From NCBI GenBank assembly GCA_016875405.1, contig VGRJ01000020.1, forward strand, positions 1-54,778: 54,778 nt of DNA, read 5' to 3'. Made by a program: the position numbers and the translations under genes. Below are positions 24,520 to 34,598 of this stretch, in pieces; the first letter of the stretch is position 1; each line of letters starts with the position of its first letter. Below the pieces are notes generated by a model. The model made no database searches. It was given only the letters and a program-made list of their open reading frames with translations, and was not told where the DNA came from. This DNA comes from Deltaproteobacteria bacterium (GTDB lineage: Bacteria; Myxococcota_A; Polyangia; Polyangiales; Polyangiaceae).

Positions 24520-26622
24520 GTGGCCATCGATCGCGAAAAAATCCAGCAGGCTGCTCAGACGTTCGTCGAGAAGCGCAAATACGGCAAGGCGATCGTCGAG
24601 TACCGGAAGCTCGTCGCGGTCGACCCCAACGACGTGCGCACGCTGCTGAAGATCGGCGACCTGCACCTGAAGCTCGACCAGTTCGAGGGCGCGATCCAGA
24701 CGTACGAGCAGGTCGGGGAGCACTACTTCCGCGAGGGCTTCGCGGTCAAGGCGATCGCCGTCTACAAGCAGTTGCGCGGCATCATCACGCGCCACGCGCC
24801 GCAGCTCGAGACGAAGTACGGCCACATCCTCCCGCGGCTCGCCGAGATCTACTCGCAGCTCGGGCTGACGAGCGATGCGCTCGCAGCGTACGACGAGGTC
24901 GCGACGCAGCTTCGCCAACAGGGGCGCGAACGCGACGCCCTCGACGTGTTCAAGCGCTTGGTCGAGCTCGACCCAGAGAACCCGATCGCCAAGCTCCGGG
25001 TTGCGGACTCGCGCGTGCGCCTCGGCGATATCGAGAAGGCCGCCGAAGCGTTCGCCGAGGCCGCCGAGATCATGCTGCGGCTAGGGCGTCACGACGACGC
25101 GATCAAGGTCCTCGAGCGGCTGCTCGAGCACGACCCTTCGCCCGAATACGCGCGCCTCTGCGGCGAGACCTACCTCGAGCGAGGCGGCCCCACCGACGGG
25201 ATGAGCGCGCTCTCAAAGCTGCAGATCGCCTTCAAGGCAGACCCCCAGGACCTCGACACGCTCGAGGTGCTCGCGCGGGCGTTCGACGCCATCTCCCAGC
25301 CCCGCAAGGCGGTCGAGGTGCTGAAGGAGGCCGCCAGGATCGCCCGAGATCGCGAAGAGTCCGAGCGCCTGTCCGAGATCGTGACGTTGCTCGTCGAGCG
25401 CGCGCCCTACGACCCGTTCGTGCTGCAGCTAACGACCCCGCCCGCGACGACTCAGCCCAGCGCGCCCGAAACGTTCGCCTCGATCGCGATCGAGGCGCCC
25501 GACATCCTCGACACGAGCGTCGCGATCGAAGAGGCGCTCGAGCTCAGCGAGGCAGATCTCGACACCATGGAGGTCGAAGACGTCGACCCGAGCGAGCCGA
25601 TGTTGCTCGACATGCCGCTCGACTCGTACGACGTCGAGACGGGAGGCGTCGACGCGGCGCTGCACTCCGCGCAGGGGATTCACGTCGAGCACAACCCGGA
25701 CGTCGTCGTGCAGTACACGACGAAGGCGGGGCTCGGCCACCAGCCGACGCCGTTCGAGACGCTGTCGGGCGGCATCGTCCAGCGTGCGCTCGAGGAGGTC
25801 GAGCTCCTCGCCGATCTCGGACGCTTCGCGGAGGCCCGCGCGCTCGTGCGGTCGCACCTGCAGAACCTCGCCGACCATCCGCTCCTGCTCGATGCGCTTC
25901 GGCAAATCGAGGCGATGGCGGGGCCTGAAGAAGTGGTACCTCTCCCCGAAGAGTTCATCGAGGAGGAGCCGCACAGCTGGGCCAACCTCGACCCGTCGAC
26001 GTACGCGCTCTACTCGACAGGCGGGTTCCCAGTCGCGCCGGACTCAGGCCCGAACCGCGACTCGGGGGCCTTCCCGGGCCGCGCCTCTCAAGTGCCGCAC
26101 TCCTCGTCGCGCTCGGGCAACTACCCCGCGCTCGCGGGCGCGACCTCGAGCCCGGCGGCGTCCTCGGGCAACTACCCCGCCGTCGCAGGCCCGAGCCCGG
26201 CGTCGGGCGTGCCCACATCGTCGGGAGCGTACCCCGCGGTGCACGTGCCCGACTTCCAGTCTCAGTACGACATTGGCATGACGTACCTCGAGGCGGGCCG
26301 CTACAACGAGGCGATCGCGTCGCTCAGCTACGCCGCGCGGGATCCGAACCTCGAGGTGGTGTGCCGCTCGCTCGTGGGCTCGATGTACCTCCAGCTCGGC
26401 GACCTGGACTCCGGCATCGCGGTGTTGCACCAGGCCCTCGGCGCCTCGGTACGCACGCGGGAGCAAGACGTCGCCGTCGGCTACGAGCTCGGCAACGCCT
26501 ACGAGCTGAAGGGGATGTTCGAGCAAGCCGCCCACTTCTTCGAGTGGCTGGTGCAGCTCGACCCGAACTACGGCGACCCGCGCGGCTCGGTCCGAGAGCG
26601 CCTCGCACGCCTCCGCCCCTGA
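24520..26622 (+). CDS. large tetratricopeptide-repeat protein
   Basis: A 700-residue soluble protein. Residues about 1-300 form TPR repeats, for example YGKAIVEYRKLVAVDPNDVRTLLKIGDLHLKLDQ (read in parts) and later DALDVFKRLVELDPEN. An acidic, low-complexity centre (about 310-560) includes two copies of SGNYPA. The end (about 580-700) holds further TPRs (YNEAIASLSYAARDPN and EQAAHFFEWLVQLDPNYGDP). There is no signal peptide. TPR proteins of this layout act as scaffolds, and in myxobacteria several serve motility polarity and type IV pili. A link to mglBA 14 kb away is only a guess. GTG start; the 120-base leader shows no clear promoter. Confidence 0.85.
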   Translation: MAIDREKIQQAAQTFVEKRKYGKAIVEYRKLVAVDPNDVRTLLKIGDLHLKLDQFEGAIQTYEQVGEHYFREGFAVKAIAVYKQLRGIITRHAPQLETKYGHILPRLAEIYSQLGLTSDALAAYDEVATQLRQQGRERDALDVFKRLVELDPENPIAKLRVADSRVRLGDIEKAAEAFAEAAEIMLRLGRHDDAIKVLERLLEHDPSPEYARLCGETYLERGGPTDGMSALSKLQIAFKADPQDLDTLEVLARAFDAISQPRKAVEVLKEAARIARDREESERLSEIVTLLVERAPYDPFVLQLTTPPATTQPSAPETFASIAIEAPDILDTSVAIEEALELSEADLDTMEVEDVDPSEPMLLDMPLDSYDVETGGVDAALHSAQGIHVEHNPDVVVQYTTKAGLGHQPTPFETLSGGIVQRALEEVELLADLGRFAEARALVRSHLQNLADHPLLLDALRQIEAMAGPEEVVPLPEEFIEEEPHSWANLDPSTYALYSTGGFPVAPDSGPNRDSGAFPGRASQVPHSSSRSGNYPALAGATSSPAASSGNYPAVAGPSPASGVPTSSGAYPAVHVPDFQSQYDIGMTYLEAGRYNEAIASLSYAARDPNLEVVCRSLVGSMYLQLGDLDSGIAVLHQALGASVRTREQDVAVGYELGNAYELKGMFEQAAHFFEWLVQLDPNYGDPRGSVRERLARLRP

Positions 26623-26657
26623 GCGCACGAGAGACGGGGGCGCGCGACGGCGACTCG

Positions 26658-28475
26658 TCACGCCTCGGGCGGCACGTCGACGTCCGCGATGGAGTCTGCA
26701 ACGCTCTCGGGAGACGGCGGGGCCTCCGTCGGAGCGTCCACCTCGGCGCGCAGAGCCATGTCGGCGTGGGGCGCGACATTCGTCGCGCGGTCTCGCTCGA
26801 GGGCCGCGTCCTCCTCGGCGAGGCGTCGGTCCGCATCGGCGAGCAAGGCGGTGTGCTGGTCGATCGCGGCGCGGCACCGCTCAGTCGCACGACGGCCGAG
26901 CCACACGCCACCCGCGGCGTAGAGGAGCGCAAAGACGAGCGGACAGGCCACGAGCGGTGACGAGAGAGCCCCCCCGGTGACGAGCGCGTCGTGCGTCACG
27001 AGCAAGAGAAAGACCGGTGAGGGAGCCGCGACCACGACGCCGGGATCGCTGCGGCTCGACAGAAGGCCAGCGACCGCGCCCACGATCCACGGGCCGACCG
27101 CAGTGACGAAGAGCGCGAGGATAAGCAGCGGACGAACCCCGCTGCCGCCCGCCGACCGCACGCGAAGGAACGTCGTGAGGCCAATCAAGAACTCGACGTA
27201 GGCGGCGAGAAAGACCCCCACGAGCGCGATCTGCGTCAGCTCGACCGTCGGGACGAAATGGGCGCCCGCGCGGGTCGTCGGCAAGCCGGAAGATGGCGTC
27301 GCGAGCATCCACCCGAGCGTGACCAGGATGAGCGGGAGCGTGAGGGTGAGCCGCAGCATGCGACGCGTCGGGGCGAGCCCTGGCGCGAGGCGCTGACGCA
27401 AGAAGCCACGACCGGCGAGGTCGACGAGGACGCGCCGCGAGGGGCCGAACACCTCGGTCGCAAACAGGTAAATCACGAACACCGCGTACGCCACGAACCC
27501 GAACGAGACGAGCGCGTGAAGCTCGCTCGGCGCGAGCGAGTCCACGTAGCCCGAGAGGACGAGGAGCAACGCGAGCGTCACCGGCGCAGCCACCAGATGC
27601 CAGCGCTTCAGGCCGAACGAGCGATCCTCCGTGATGCTCGAGAGGTTCGCGAGCGTGACCTCGAACAAGAACCACGCGGGGAGCCCCACGACCGCGAGCG
27701 GGATCGCGACGAGGAAGAGCAGAAACTCGCGACCGAACGGCGCGACGCCCCAGGCGACCGGATACCAGAACGGCGTCCCCTCCTGCACGCCGGGCCAGAC
27801 GCGATGCGCGAGCGTGGACGCCATCGGCCCCACCACCGCGAAGAGCCCGCTCGCGAGCGGGAACGCCGCGAGCAACGTCACGACGATGGCGCCCCGAAGG
27901 CTCTGCATGCGCGCGCTCAAGGCGAGCCCGAAGGCCACCGACAGCAGCGCGAAGACGAACAAGACCAAAAACGCGACCACGACCTCGGTGGGTGTGACGC
28001 CACCGAAGATGAAGGGAAGCGCCCCGACCGGCGCGAGCGCGACGATGTAGATCGCGATCGAGGTGTAGGCGCTCGCGAACTTGCCACGGGCGATGGTCGC
28101 GGGCCGCATGCCCGTCAGCAACACCACCTCCCAGGTGCGGCCTTCGCGCTCGGACGCGATGGTGTTCGCGCCCAGCGCGGGCCCAACCACCGCGACGATG
28201 AAGTACGCGAGGGTAAAGAAGGTCTGAAAGAGCACGCCACCGATCGACGCGGGGCTGAGCTTGAAAGCAGCCATCATGCCGCCGATCCCACCGATGAACA
28301 GCGTCATCAGGATGGTGAGCGCGGCGAGCGCGATCGGGGTGAGCTGGACTCGCGCCGCTTGGCGCATCTCGCGGAGCCAAAGAGGATTCGGCTCGTCACG
28401 AAGCTCGGCGAGGTACGCGCACATCCGCCCTCCAAGCGAGCGGCCCGAGGTCGAGCGGTGGATGGAATCGCTCAT
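26658..28475 (-). CDS. ABC-2-type transporter permease
   Basis: A 605-residue polytopic protein with about twelve hydrophobic segments. The first half follows the ABC-2 permease pattern, with the conserved GANTIASEREGRTWEVVLLTGMRP motif (read in parts) between helices 2 and 3. The C-terminal 80 residues are a charged cytoplasmic coiled tail. ATG overlaps the stop of the ATPase gene (ATGA), so the two make one exporter. It is the last gene of the run from 40455 and probably exports or organises an envelope component. Confidence 0.88.
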   Translation of the reverse strand: MSDSIHRSTSGRSLGGRMCAYLAELRDEPNPLWLREMRQAARVQLTPIALAALTILMTLFIGGIGGMMAAFKLSPASIGGVLFQTFFTLAYFIVAVVGPALGANTIASEREGRTWEVVLLTGMRPATIARGKFASAYTSIAIYIVALAPVGALPFIFGGVTPTEVVVAFLVLFVFALLSVAFGLALSARMQSLRGAIVVTLLAAFPLASGLFAVVGPMASTLAHRVWPGVQEGTPFWYPVAWGVAPFGREFLLFLVAIPLAVVGLPAWFLFEVTLANLSSITEDRSFGLKRWHLVAAPVTLALLLVLSGYVDSLAPSELHALVSFGFVAYAVFVIYLFATEVFGPSRRVLVDLAGRGFLRQRLAPGLAPTRRMLRLTLTLPLILVTLGWMLATPSSGLPTTRAGAHFVPTVELTQIALVGVFLAAYVEFLIGLTTFLRVRSAGGSGVRPLLILALFVTAVGPWIVGAVAGLLSSRSDPGVVVAAPSPVFLLLVTHDALVTGGALSSPLVACPLVFALLYAAGGVWLGRRATERCRAAIDQHTALLADADRRLAEEDAALERDRATNVAPHADMALRAEVDAPTEAPPSPESVADSIADVDVPPEA

Positions 28476-29557
28476 GCGCCACCCCCTCGCCCCGTCGTCC
28501 CCGTCGCCTCGAGGAAGATCCGCTCGAGCTCGCTGCGCTCGTGCTCGAGCCCGACGACGCCAAAGCCTCGATACACGAGATACCTCGCGAGCTCGGCCAC
28601 CTTTTCGTCGCCGCCGACGTACCCGACGTGCAGGCTCCTGCCGACGACGTTCACGTCGAGGATTCCAGGCCCGCCGTGGAGCGCGTAGGCCGCGGCGGCG
28701 AGGTCGCCGAGGACCCGTACCCGCACGACGCGTCGCGGCCCGAGCTCGGGAACGAGCGGTGCGGCGGCGGCAGGCTGCGTCACGCCACCGTCGAGCGAGG
28801 ACTCGGCCCCCGTCCCGAGAGGAGGCGCCGCGCGTCCACCGTGGCGCCCCGCGAAGCGCCGAGCAATCTCCTGGATGGGTCCCGAGACGACCATGCTCCC
28901 TTGCTCGATGATGCCGACCGAGGTGCAGATGTCGCTGAGCTCGCTCAGGATGTGCGACGAGAGCAAGATGGTCTTCCCGAGCGACTGGAGGTCGAGGAGC
29001 AGATCGCGGATCTCGATGCGCGCGCGCGGATCGAGATCGCTCGCCGGCTCGTCGAGGATCAAGACCTTGGGGTCGTGCAGGAGGATGCGCGCGAGCTGCA
29101 GCCGCTGCTTCTGCCCCTTCGAGAGCGTCGCGACCAGCTCGCTCGAGAGTCTCTTGATATCCGTCAACTCGAGGACCGCCTCGACGACGCCGGGCGAGCG
29201 AATGCCGTGCGCATCGGCAAAGAACTCGAGGAACTCGCGCACCGTCACGCGCTCGTAAACGCCAGCGTGATCGGGCATGTAGCCGAGCGTCTTCCGCACG
29301 CGCTCGGGGTCCATCGAGACATCGACGCCATCAAGCTCGACGCGCCCGCTCATCGGCTCGAGGAGCGTCGCCATGACGCGGATGGTGGTCGTCTTGCCGG
29401 CGCCGTTCGGACCGATGAAGCCGTAGATTTCTCCGGGATAAACGTCGAACGTGACGTCGCGCAGCACGTCCCGCTGACCGTACCGCTGCCAGAGGTGCCG
29501 CACCCGAATGGCAGGAGTGCTCTCGCGCCTCACCTCGATGGGAGCTCGAGAGCTCAT
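28472..29557 (-). CDS. ABC transporter ATP-binding protein (ABC-2 export type)
   Basis: A 361-residue ATPase with Walker A GPNGAGKTT at 49-57, Q-loop region, signature LSKGQ at 145-149, Walker B VLILDE at 165-170 and the H-loop SSHILSEL. The signature is LSKGQ rather than LSGGQ, common in the CcmA/drug-export branch. A C-terminal extension of about 110 residues includes a low-complexity linker and a small domain. It overlaps the upstream large membrane-protein gene and the downstream permease gene by four bases each, so three products are translationally coupled. Confidence 0.92.
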   Translation of the reverse strand: MSSRAPIEVRRESTPAIRVRHLWQRYGQRDVLRDVTFDVYPGEIYGFIGPNGAGKTTTIRVMATLLEPMSGRVELDGVDVSMDPERVRKTLGYMPDHAGVYERVTVREFLEFFADAHGIRSPGVVEAVLELTDIKRLSSELVATLSKGQKQRLQLARILLHDPKVLILDEPASDLDPRARIEIRDLLLDLQSLGKTILLSSHILSELSDICTSVGIIEQGSMVVSGPIQEIARRFAGRHGGRAAPPLGTGAESSLDGGVTQPAAAAPLVPELGPRRVVRVRVLGDLAAAAYALHGGPGILDVNVVGRSLHVGYVGGDEKVAELARYLVYRGFGVVGLEHERSELERIFLEATGTTGRGGGA

Positions 29558-31677
29558 GGCTCGCCTCCGTAGCCGACGACACGCACGAGCGTTCGGTCAT
29601 GCTCGACGCGCATCCCCAAGTCCTCGGTGATGCCCTCGCCTCCGTCGAGCTGTGCGAGCAGCACAGGGACGTCTTCTGGAAAGACGTCTGCGGCATCGCC
29701 GAAGCGATCCGCGAGCGCCCGCCAAGCCGCGCCAAGACCCGGGAGCCGCGTGTCGAGGGTCTCCTCGTTCACCAGGAGGTCGAGCGAGCTCACCTTGAGC
29801 CCGCCGAAGAAGTGCGCTCTCCGAACAGAGAAGGCCTCGAGATCGCCGTGGCGCGCGCGCGCGCCGTGCTCGAGGCGCGCGAGCCAGCCCGGAGTCTTCC
29901 CGGGCCGATGCAACATCAGCCCGAGGAGCGCTCGCCCTGAGCGATTGACGACCGTGACCTCGTCATCCGAGCCGCGTACGAGCGCGATCCCGGCCCCCAG
30001 CGACGCGACCCCGTCCTCACGCACCACGTGCGTCTGCCAGGGGCGCAGCTCGATCCCGACGAGCCGATGGCGATCTCGCTCGAGGCGCCACCGCTCATCG
30101 CTGTCGAAGGGATCGACGCCGTCCGAACGAACGAGCCCCGCCGCGTGGCGCGCCTCGACCGACAGCGAGCGGGCACGATGGGAGAAGAATCCGCGGTACC
30201 GATGCGCCGCTCCCATCGACATGCCCGCGCCGGCATCGACGAAGGTGAGGTGACGGGCCCGCTCCTTTACGCCCTTCACCGCCACGGCGAGGATCGCAAC
30301 GCCGCCGAAGGTCGTCGCCGAAAGCACCCCCAGCGTCGAGAGCGCGCGAAGCGGCGCGCCGCGGCGTCGCCACACGAAGAAATTAATGGGGCCGGCCGCG
30401 ATGGCGTACCCACAGAGCAACAGCACCGCGAAGACGATGGCCCAGCGCGAGCCCTCGTTCGGATCGAGGTAGCGGCGGACTCCGACGGCCTCGCCTTCCC
30501 CGCCGAAGTCCCCGGGGCGCGCGAGCATCGAGAGCCGGCGCTGGAGCGAACGCGCCGCCATCGCCGCGAGGCGAACATGCACCCAGGGCTCGTCGACGGC
30601 AGGTCGCGCCGTGGGATCGAACGGCAGGACGTGAACTTCGCCGAGGCCGTAGACCGCGGTCGAACCGAAGGGCGAGGGGCTCACGTTGCCACCACGGTGA
30701 CCGATCAGCACGGCCGAGAGCGTCGGCGAGACCGGAGGGTCGACCGGCAGCTCCTTCTTCCCCGACTCCGTGCCCGAAGGTGTCCGCGGCGCCGAGGGCA
30801 ACGCCGGCAAGCGCGCGAGCGTCACCCCGTCTACGGGCCCCTCTGCGAGCTCGCCGCCCAAGAGCGCCACGACCGTGGGGTGGCGAAGGTCTTCGGGGCG
30901 CGAAATGGCGAGGGCGAGCGTCCCTCCTGACAAGAGCCACCCCGCGAGCGCCGAGAGCTCGGGCGCCCCGAGACGGACGAGCGCGTCCGATCGCGCGAGC
31001 ACCGCAGCCACCCTCGCGTAGGAGGCTGACACGCGCGGCGCGACCGGCTCACCCGACAAGGTCACGTTCGGCACCGGCGCGAGCGACAGCGGGAGCAGGC
31101 GCGCGCTCCCGGACGGCGACAGGTAGGGGTGAGGGTTCGCCCGGTCGAACACGACGGGATGCCCGAGGTCGAGGACGGCGCCGTCGAGGTGCGTAGCGAG
31201 GGCCGAGCGCTGGCCGAGCTCGACGAGCAACGCGCCGTCGCCGCTCTGCCTACCCAGAGAGCGCTCGAGGAGCAGCTTCCCCGCCTCATCGCGGACGGCG
31301 ACCACGGGATCCCCGACGAACGACACGCCCGTCGGGACGAGGAGCTCGACCGCCCCCGACGGGGCAACCTCGAACGGTGCCTCAACGAGCCCGACGGAGC
31401 GGCCGCGAAAATCACGCCCGGCGAGGACCGAGACGGTCCCCCGCTGCAGCTCTTGGCCGCGATTGCGAAGCGAGACCGTCACCTCAGTGAAGCCTCCCGC
31501 CGAGAACGAATGCTCGCCGAACACCCCGGAGATCGCGACGTCGAGACCACGAACCTCCGCGCGAACGCTCGTCTCGGCGGGCGGGGCGGCGGGCGACGGG
31601 ACCGGCTTGATCGCGGCGGCGCGCCCCGATACCAGCGCGAGCGTGACCGCAAAGACGACGGCGAGCGCGTCTTTCAC
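29554..31677 (-). CDS. large envelope protein with central transmembrane hairpin, unknown function
   Basis: A 707-residue protein with an N-terminal signal peptide (MKDALAVVFAVTLALVSGRAAA). Residues about 30-200 look like beta-sandwich (FTEVTVSLRNRGQELQRGTVSVL). Residues 210-290 resemble a glutamine-amidotransferase-like fold without catalytic residues (SALAGWLLSGGTLALAIS). Two membrane helices come around 413-480, then a C-terminal beta domain. This arrangement recalls membrane proteins beside MoxR and ABC-2 genes in other bacteria. It overlaps both neighbours by four bases, tying it firmly to MoxR and the exporter. The precise role is unknown. Confidence 0.82.
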   Translation of the reverse strand: MKDALAVVFAVTLALVSGRAAAIKPVPSPAAPPAETSVRAEVRGLDVAISGVFGEHSFSAGGFTEVTVSLRNRGQELQRGTVSVLAGRDFRGRSVGLVEAPFEVAPSGAVELLVPTGVSFVGDPVVAVRDEAGKLLLERSLGRQSGDGALLVELGQRSALATHLDGAVLDLGHPVVFDRANPHPYLSPSGSARLLPLSLAPVPNVTLSGEPVAPRVSASYARVAAVLARSDALVRLGAPELSALAGWLLSGGTLALAISRPEDLRHPTVVALLGGELAEGPVDGVTLARLPALPSAPRTPSGTESGKKELPVDPPVSPTLSAVLIGHRGGNVSPSPFGSTAVYGLGEVHVLPFDPTARPAVDEPWVHVRLAAMAARSLQRRLSMLARPGDFGGEGEAVGVRRYLDPNEGSRWAIVFAVLLLCGYAIAAGPINFFVWRRRGAPLRALSTLGVLSATTFGGVAILAVAVKGVKERARHLTFVDAGAGMSMGAAHRYRGFFSHRARSLSVEARHAAGLVRSDGVDPFDSDERWRLERDRHRLVGIELRPWQTHVVREDGVASLGAGIALVRGSDDEVTVVNRSGRALLGLMLHRPGKTPGWLARLEHGARARHGDLEAFSVRRAHFFGGLKVSSLDLLVNEETLDTRLPGLGAAWRALADRFGDAADVFPEDVPVLLAQLDGGEGITEDLGMRVEHDRTLVRVVGYGGEP

Positions 31678-32690
31678 CGGGAGGCACGCTCCACGCTCGG
31701 GGGGCGCTCGGGCACGTGCGCGAGGAGCGCGTCCACGACGACGTCGGTGGAGACGCCGTCGGCTTCGCCTTCAAAAGAGCGAATCAGCCGATGACGAAGC
31801 ACCGGCCGCGCGACCTTCGCGATGTCAGCGAACGAGACGTGAGCACGTCCCGACAAGAGCGCGACCGCCTTGGACGCGAGCACGAGCGCCTGCGCGCCGC
31901 GAACGCCTGCGCCGTAACGGAGCGCGCGTCGGACGAGCTCGGGCGCCGCGGGCGAGGCAGGATCGCTCGCGCCGACGAGCCGCGCAGCGAACCGCATGAC
32001 CGGCTCCGCGACGAGCACGTCACGGCAGAGCGCGCGCAGCTCGAGAACCGCCTCGCGAGTCAGCACGGGCTGGGGAGGCGCGCCCTCTTGCGCCGTCGTT
32101 CGCACAAGGATCTCGGTGAGCTCGTCCTCGGTCGGGCTCGGTACGAGCACCTTGAGGAGGAAGCGATCGAGCTGAGCCTCCGGTAGCGGGTACGTGCCCT
32201 CCATCTCGATCGGGTTCTCGGTCGCGAGCACGAAGAACGGCGGCGTCATGACATGACGGGTCCCGGCGATCGTACAGGCCGCCTCCTGCATCGCCTCGAG
32301 GAGCGCGCTCTGCGTCTTCGGCGTCGCGCGGTTGATCTCGTCGGCGAGGACGATTTGAGCAAAGAGCGGCCCCTTGTGGAGCGCGAAGCTACGCTTGCCC
32401 GCCTCATCGGTGACGAGCACGTTGGTCCCGAGGACGTCGCTCGGCATCAAGTCGGGCGTGAACTGAATGCGCGAGAAGTGGAGATCGAGGCACCGCGCCA
32501 AGGTCTTGACGAGGAGCGTTTTTCCGAGCCCCGGCGCACCCTCGAGCAACACGTGCCCGCCGGCGATCATCGCCCAGAGGGTCTGCTCGACCACCGGCCC
32601 CTGCCCGACGATCACGCGGCCGATCGCGTCGAGCAGCGCCTCGGTGGTGCGCTGCGCCTCGCTGAGACGCGACTCGAGCCCTTCCGTCAT
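31674..32690 (-). CDS. MoxR-family AAA+ ATPase
   Basis: A 338-residue chaperone-like ATPase. The start MTEGLESRL is preceded by GGGAGAACGGAG; the open frame continues far upstream, but that part is antisense-type sequence. Walker A GAPGLGKT is at 51-58 and Walker B LADEINRA at 115-122. The arginine-finger region MEGTYPLPEAQLDRF and sensor 2 further on are also clear. MoxR ATPases usually remodel or insert cofactors into VWA-domain or DUF58 partners. Neither is encoded next to it here; instead it is flanked by a DUF4175-like coiled-coil protein and the large envelope protein. Confidence 0.94.
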   Translation of the reverse strand: MTEGLESRLSEAQRTTEALLDAIGRVIVGQGPVVEQTLWAMIAGGHVLLEGAPGLGKTLLVKTLARCLDLHFSRIQFTPDLMPSDVLGTNVLVTDEAGKRSFALHKGPLFAQIVLADEINRATPKTQSALLEAMQEAACTIAGTRHVMTPPFFVLATENPIEMEGTYPLPEAQLDRFLLKVLVPSPTEDELTEILVRTTAQEGAPPQPVLTREAVLELRALCRDVLVAEPVMRFAARLVGASDPASPAAPELVRRALRYGAGVRGAQALVLASKAVALLSGRAHVSFADIAKVARPVLRHRLIRSFEGEADGVSTDVVVDALLAHVPERPPSVERASR

Positions 32691-32742
32691 CGCTCCGTTC
32701 TCCCTCAGGTCCGCGAGGCTAGCACTTTCGCCCGCGACGCCG

Positions 32743-34587
32743 TCACCGAGCAGGGAAGTAGCGGCCGACTTGTTCTCGGTATTCGCGCGGGATCTCGCTC
32801 CGGCTCGCACCCTCGACCGCGCCGGGGGCGACCTCGCCGAGGCGCCCCTCGCCTGCGATCCGCGCGGTCTCACCCGCGACGCCCGGGGCGCGACCGACGA
32901 CCCCGCCTGGGTTCGGCGCCGCCGCGTTGAGCGGCGCGTTCGCGTGCGCGCGCAGCGAATCCCCGTCGACCGGAGCCGTGCCGCCGCCGTGCGTCCCAGC
33001 GCCACCACCTCGGCCCGCGCTGGGCGTCCCGGAGTCGGGCTTTCCTCCGGACGTAGCGTCGCGCCCTGCCCCAGGCGTGCCCTGTCCCGGCTTCCCCCGC
33101 CCCTGGCCGGGTGTCGCGCCCGGCGTCGGCACGGGCGTCCCCTGCAGTCGAGCCTCTCCGCGTCCGAGGCCACGCTCCGCTTCGTCGAGCCCACGGTCGC
33201 GTCGGGCCTCGGGGCTCTCCTCGGGCGCGCGCGCGAGCTCTCGCAGCCGCGCCGCGAGCTCACGGCGCCCCTCGGGCGTCGCCAGCTCTCGCTGCAAGCG
33301 CTCGAGCTCCTCGCGCGACGCCTCCCCCGCCGCGCCGGGCGGGCTCTCCTTCGCCGCCGCGGCGAGCTTCCGTGCGAGTCGCTTAAGCTCCTCGTCGTCG
33401 AGATCCGAGAGCGCCTCCGCGAGCTGACGACCGAGCTCCGAGCGCTCTCGCTCGCCGCCCTCGCGTCGCATTCCTTCGAGCGCATCGCGCCCCTCCTTGG
33501 GGAGGTCGTCACCAAGCGCGTCGGCGAGCTTTCGGAGGGCCTCGGCGCCCGCGCCGCGGTCCGCGAGACGACGAGCCTGCTCCTCGAGCTCACGCGCAAG
33601 CTCCGGCGCACCTTCGCGGCGCGCAGCCGCGGCTGCCTCCTCGAGCGCCTCCCTCGCGCGCGCGCGGTCCTTCTCTTCGAGCCGATTCGCGAGCTCAGCC
33701 ATCTCACGGTCGAAGCCCGTTAGGTCCCGATCGCCGAGGGCCTTTTGCGCGTCGGCGAGGCGGGGCTCCTTCGCGAGCTTACCGAGCGCGGCTTCGAGGC
33801 CGGCCCGCGCGCCGCCCGCCCCGAGCTTTTGTCGCTCCGCGGCGACGTCCTGCCGCAGGCGAGCGATCTCGGCCTGCGCTTCACGGCGAGGCATGCCCTC
33901 CGCGAGGCGCTTCTCGAGACGCTCCGCGCGCCCGGCGAGCTCACGCAGACGCCGGCGCTGCTCCTCGTCGCGAGCCTCGAGCCGCGCGAGCGCCTTGACT
34001 TCCTCGAGGCCCTCGAGCCCTTCGAGCGCCACGGCCTCGACTCCAGAGGGGCGTGGCGTGGTGTCCGCCGGCGAGGGCGGCAGCGGGAGTCGTACGAGCC
34101 ACGCAGCGAGAGCGAGCGCTACCGGGAGCAGCGCGTGCCAAGGCCGAAGCGCGCGCGGCGAGGCCCCGGGTCGCTCGAGCGCCGCTCGCGCCGAGAGGAG
34201 CACCGTCCTCGCCGACGCCGACGAGCGATCGGCGACCCCAGAGGCCGTGACGATGGCTTCGCTCGAGGCGTGCGCCTCGTCCAGGAAGAGCGCGACCTCC
34301 TCGTCCGACCAGCGCCACGCGCGCGAGCCAACGAGCGCGGCGAGAGCGCCGACCCCGACGAGCGACACGCTCCAAAGGCGAAGGTCCCCCCGCCGCAACC
34401 ACCACGCGACGCCGGCGGCTGCGACCGTGAGGGCGCCTCCGATGGTCGCACCTCCGAGCGCCCGTGAGAGCGCGAGCTTGGCCCGGACTCGAGCGGCGGC
34501 GCGCGCGAAGCTGCGGTCGAACTCGCTCCACGCCGGCTCCGAGCTCACGCTGGCTTCCGGTGCAGAGACGTCGCGCGAGCCGCTCAT
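32743..34587 (-). CDS. DUF4175-like coiled-coil membrane protein
   Basis: About 614 residues. Two N-terminal transmembrane helices (around 40-60 and 66-82), a loop, then a third (about 145-165) lead into a very long, highly charged helical region rich in Glu, Arg and Ala (about 185-480). The tail is Gly/Pro-rich and flexible, ending EYREQVGRYFPAR. This layout fits the DUF4175 proteins often found beside moxR. The ATG lies 11 bases after the upstream stop with no good ribosome binding site, so it probably depends on translational coupling. It would act as a membrane-tethered spacer or partner for MoxR. Confidence 0.8.
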   Translation of the reverse strand: MSGSRDVSAPEASVSSEPAWSEFDRSFARAAARVRAKLALSRALGGATIGGALTVAAAGVAWWLRRGDLRLWSVSLVGVGALAALVGSRAWRWSDEEVALFLDEAHASSEAIVTASGVADRSSASARTVLLSARAALERPGASPRALRPWHALLPVALALAAWLVRLPLPPSPADTTPRPSGVEAVALEGLEGLEEVKALARLEARDEEQRRRLRELAGRAERLEKRLAEGMPRREAQAEIARLRQDVAAERQKLGAGGARAGLEAALGKLAKEPRLADAQKALGDRDLTGFDREMAELANRLEEKDRARAREALEEAAAAARREGAPELARELEEQARRLADRGAGAEALRKLADALGDDLPKEGRDALEGMRREGGERERSELGRQLAEALSDLDDEELKRLARKLAAAAKESPPGAAGEASREELERLQRELATPEGRRELAARLRELARAPEESPEARRDRGLDEAERGLGRGEARLQGTPVPTPGATPGQGRGKPGQGTPGAGRDATSGGKPDSGTPSAGRGGGAGTHGGGTAPVDGDSLRAHANAPLNAAAPNPGGVVGRAPGVAGETARIAGEGRLGEVAPGAVEGASRSEIPREYREQVGRYFPAR

Positions 34588-34598
34588 CGGGAGGGCCG

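Noticed and set aside
31674-33707. Long upstream extension of the MoxR gene (677 residues)
   Set aside because: The N-terminal 339 residues are Arg/Ser-rich shadow of the DUF4175-like gene; MoxR similarity and a ribosome binding site begin at 32690.
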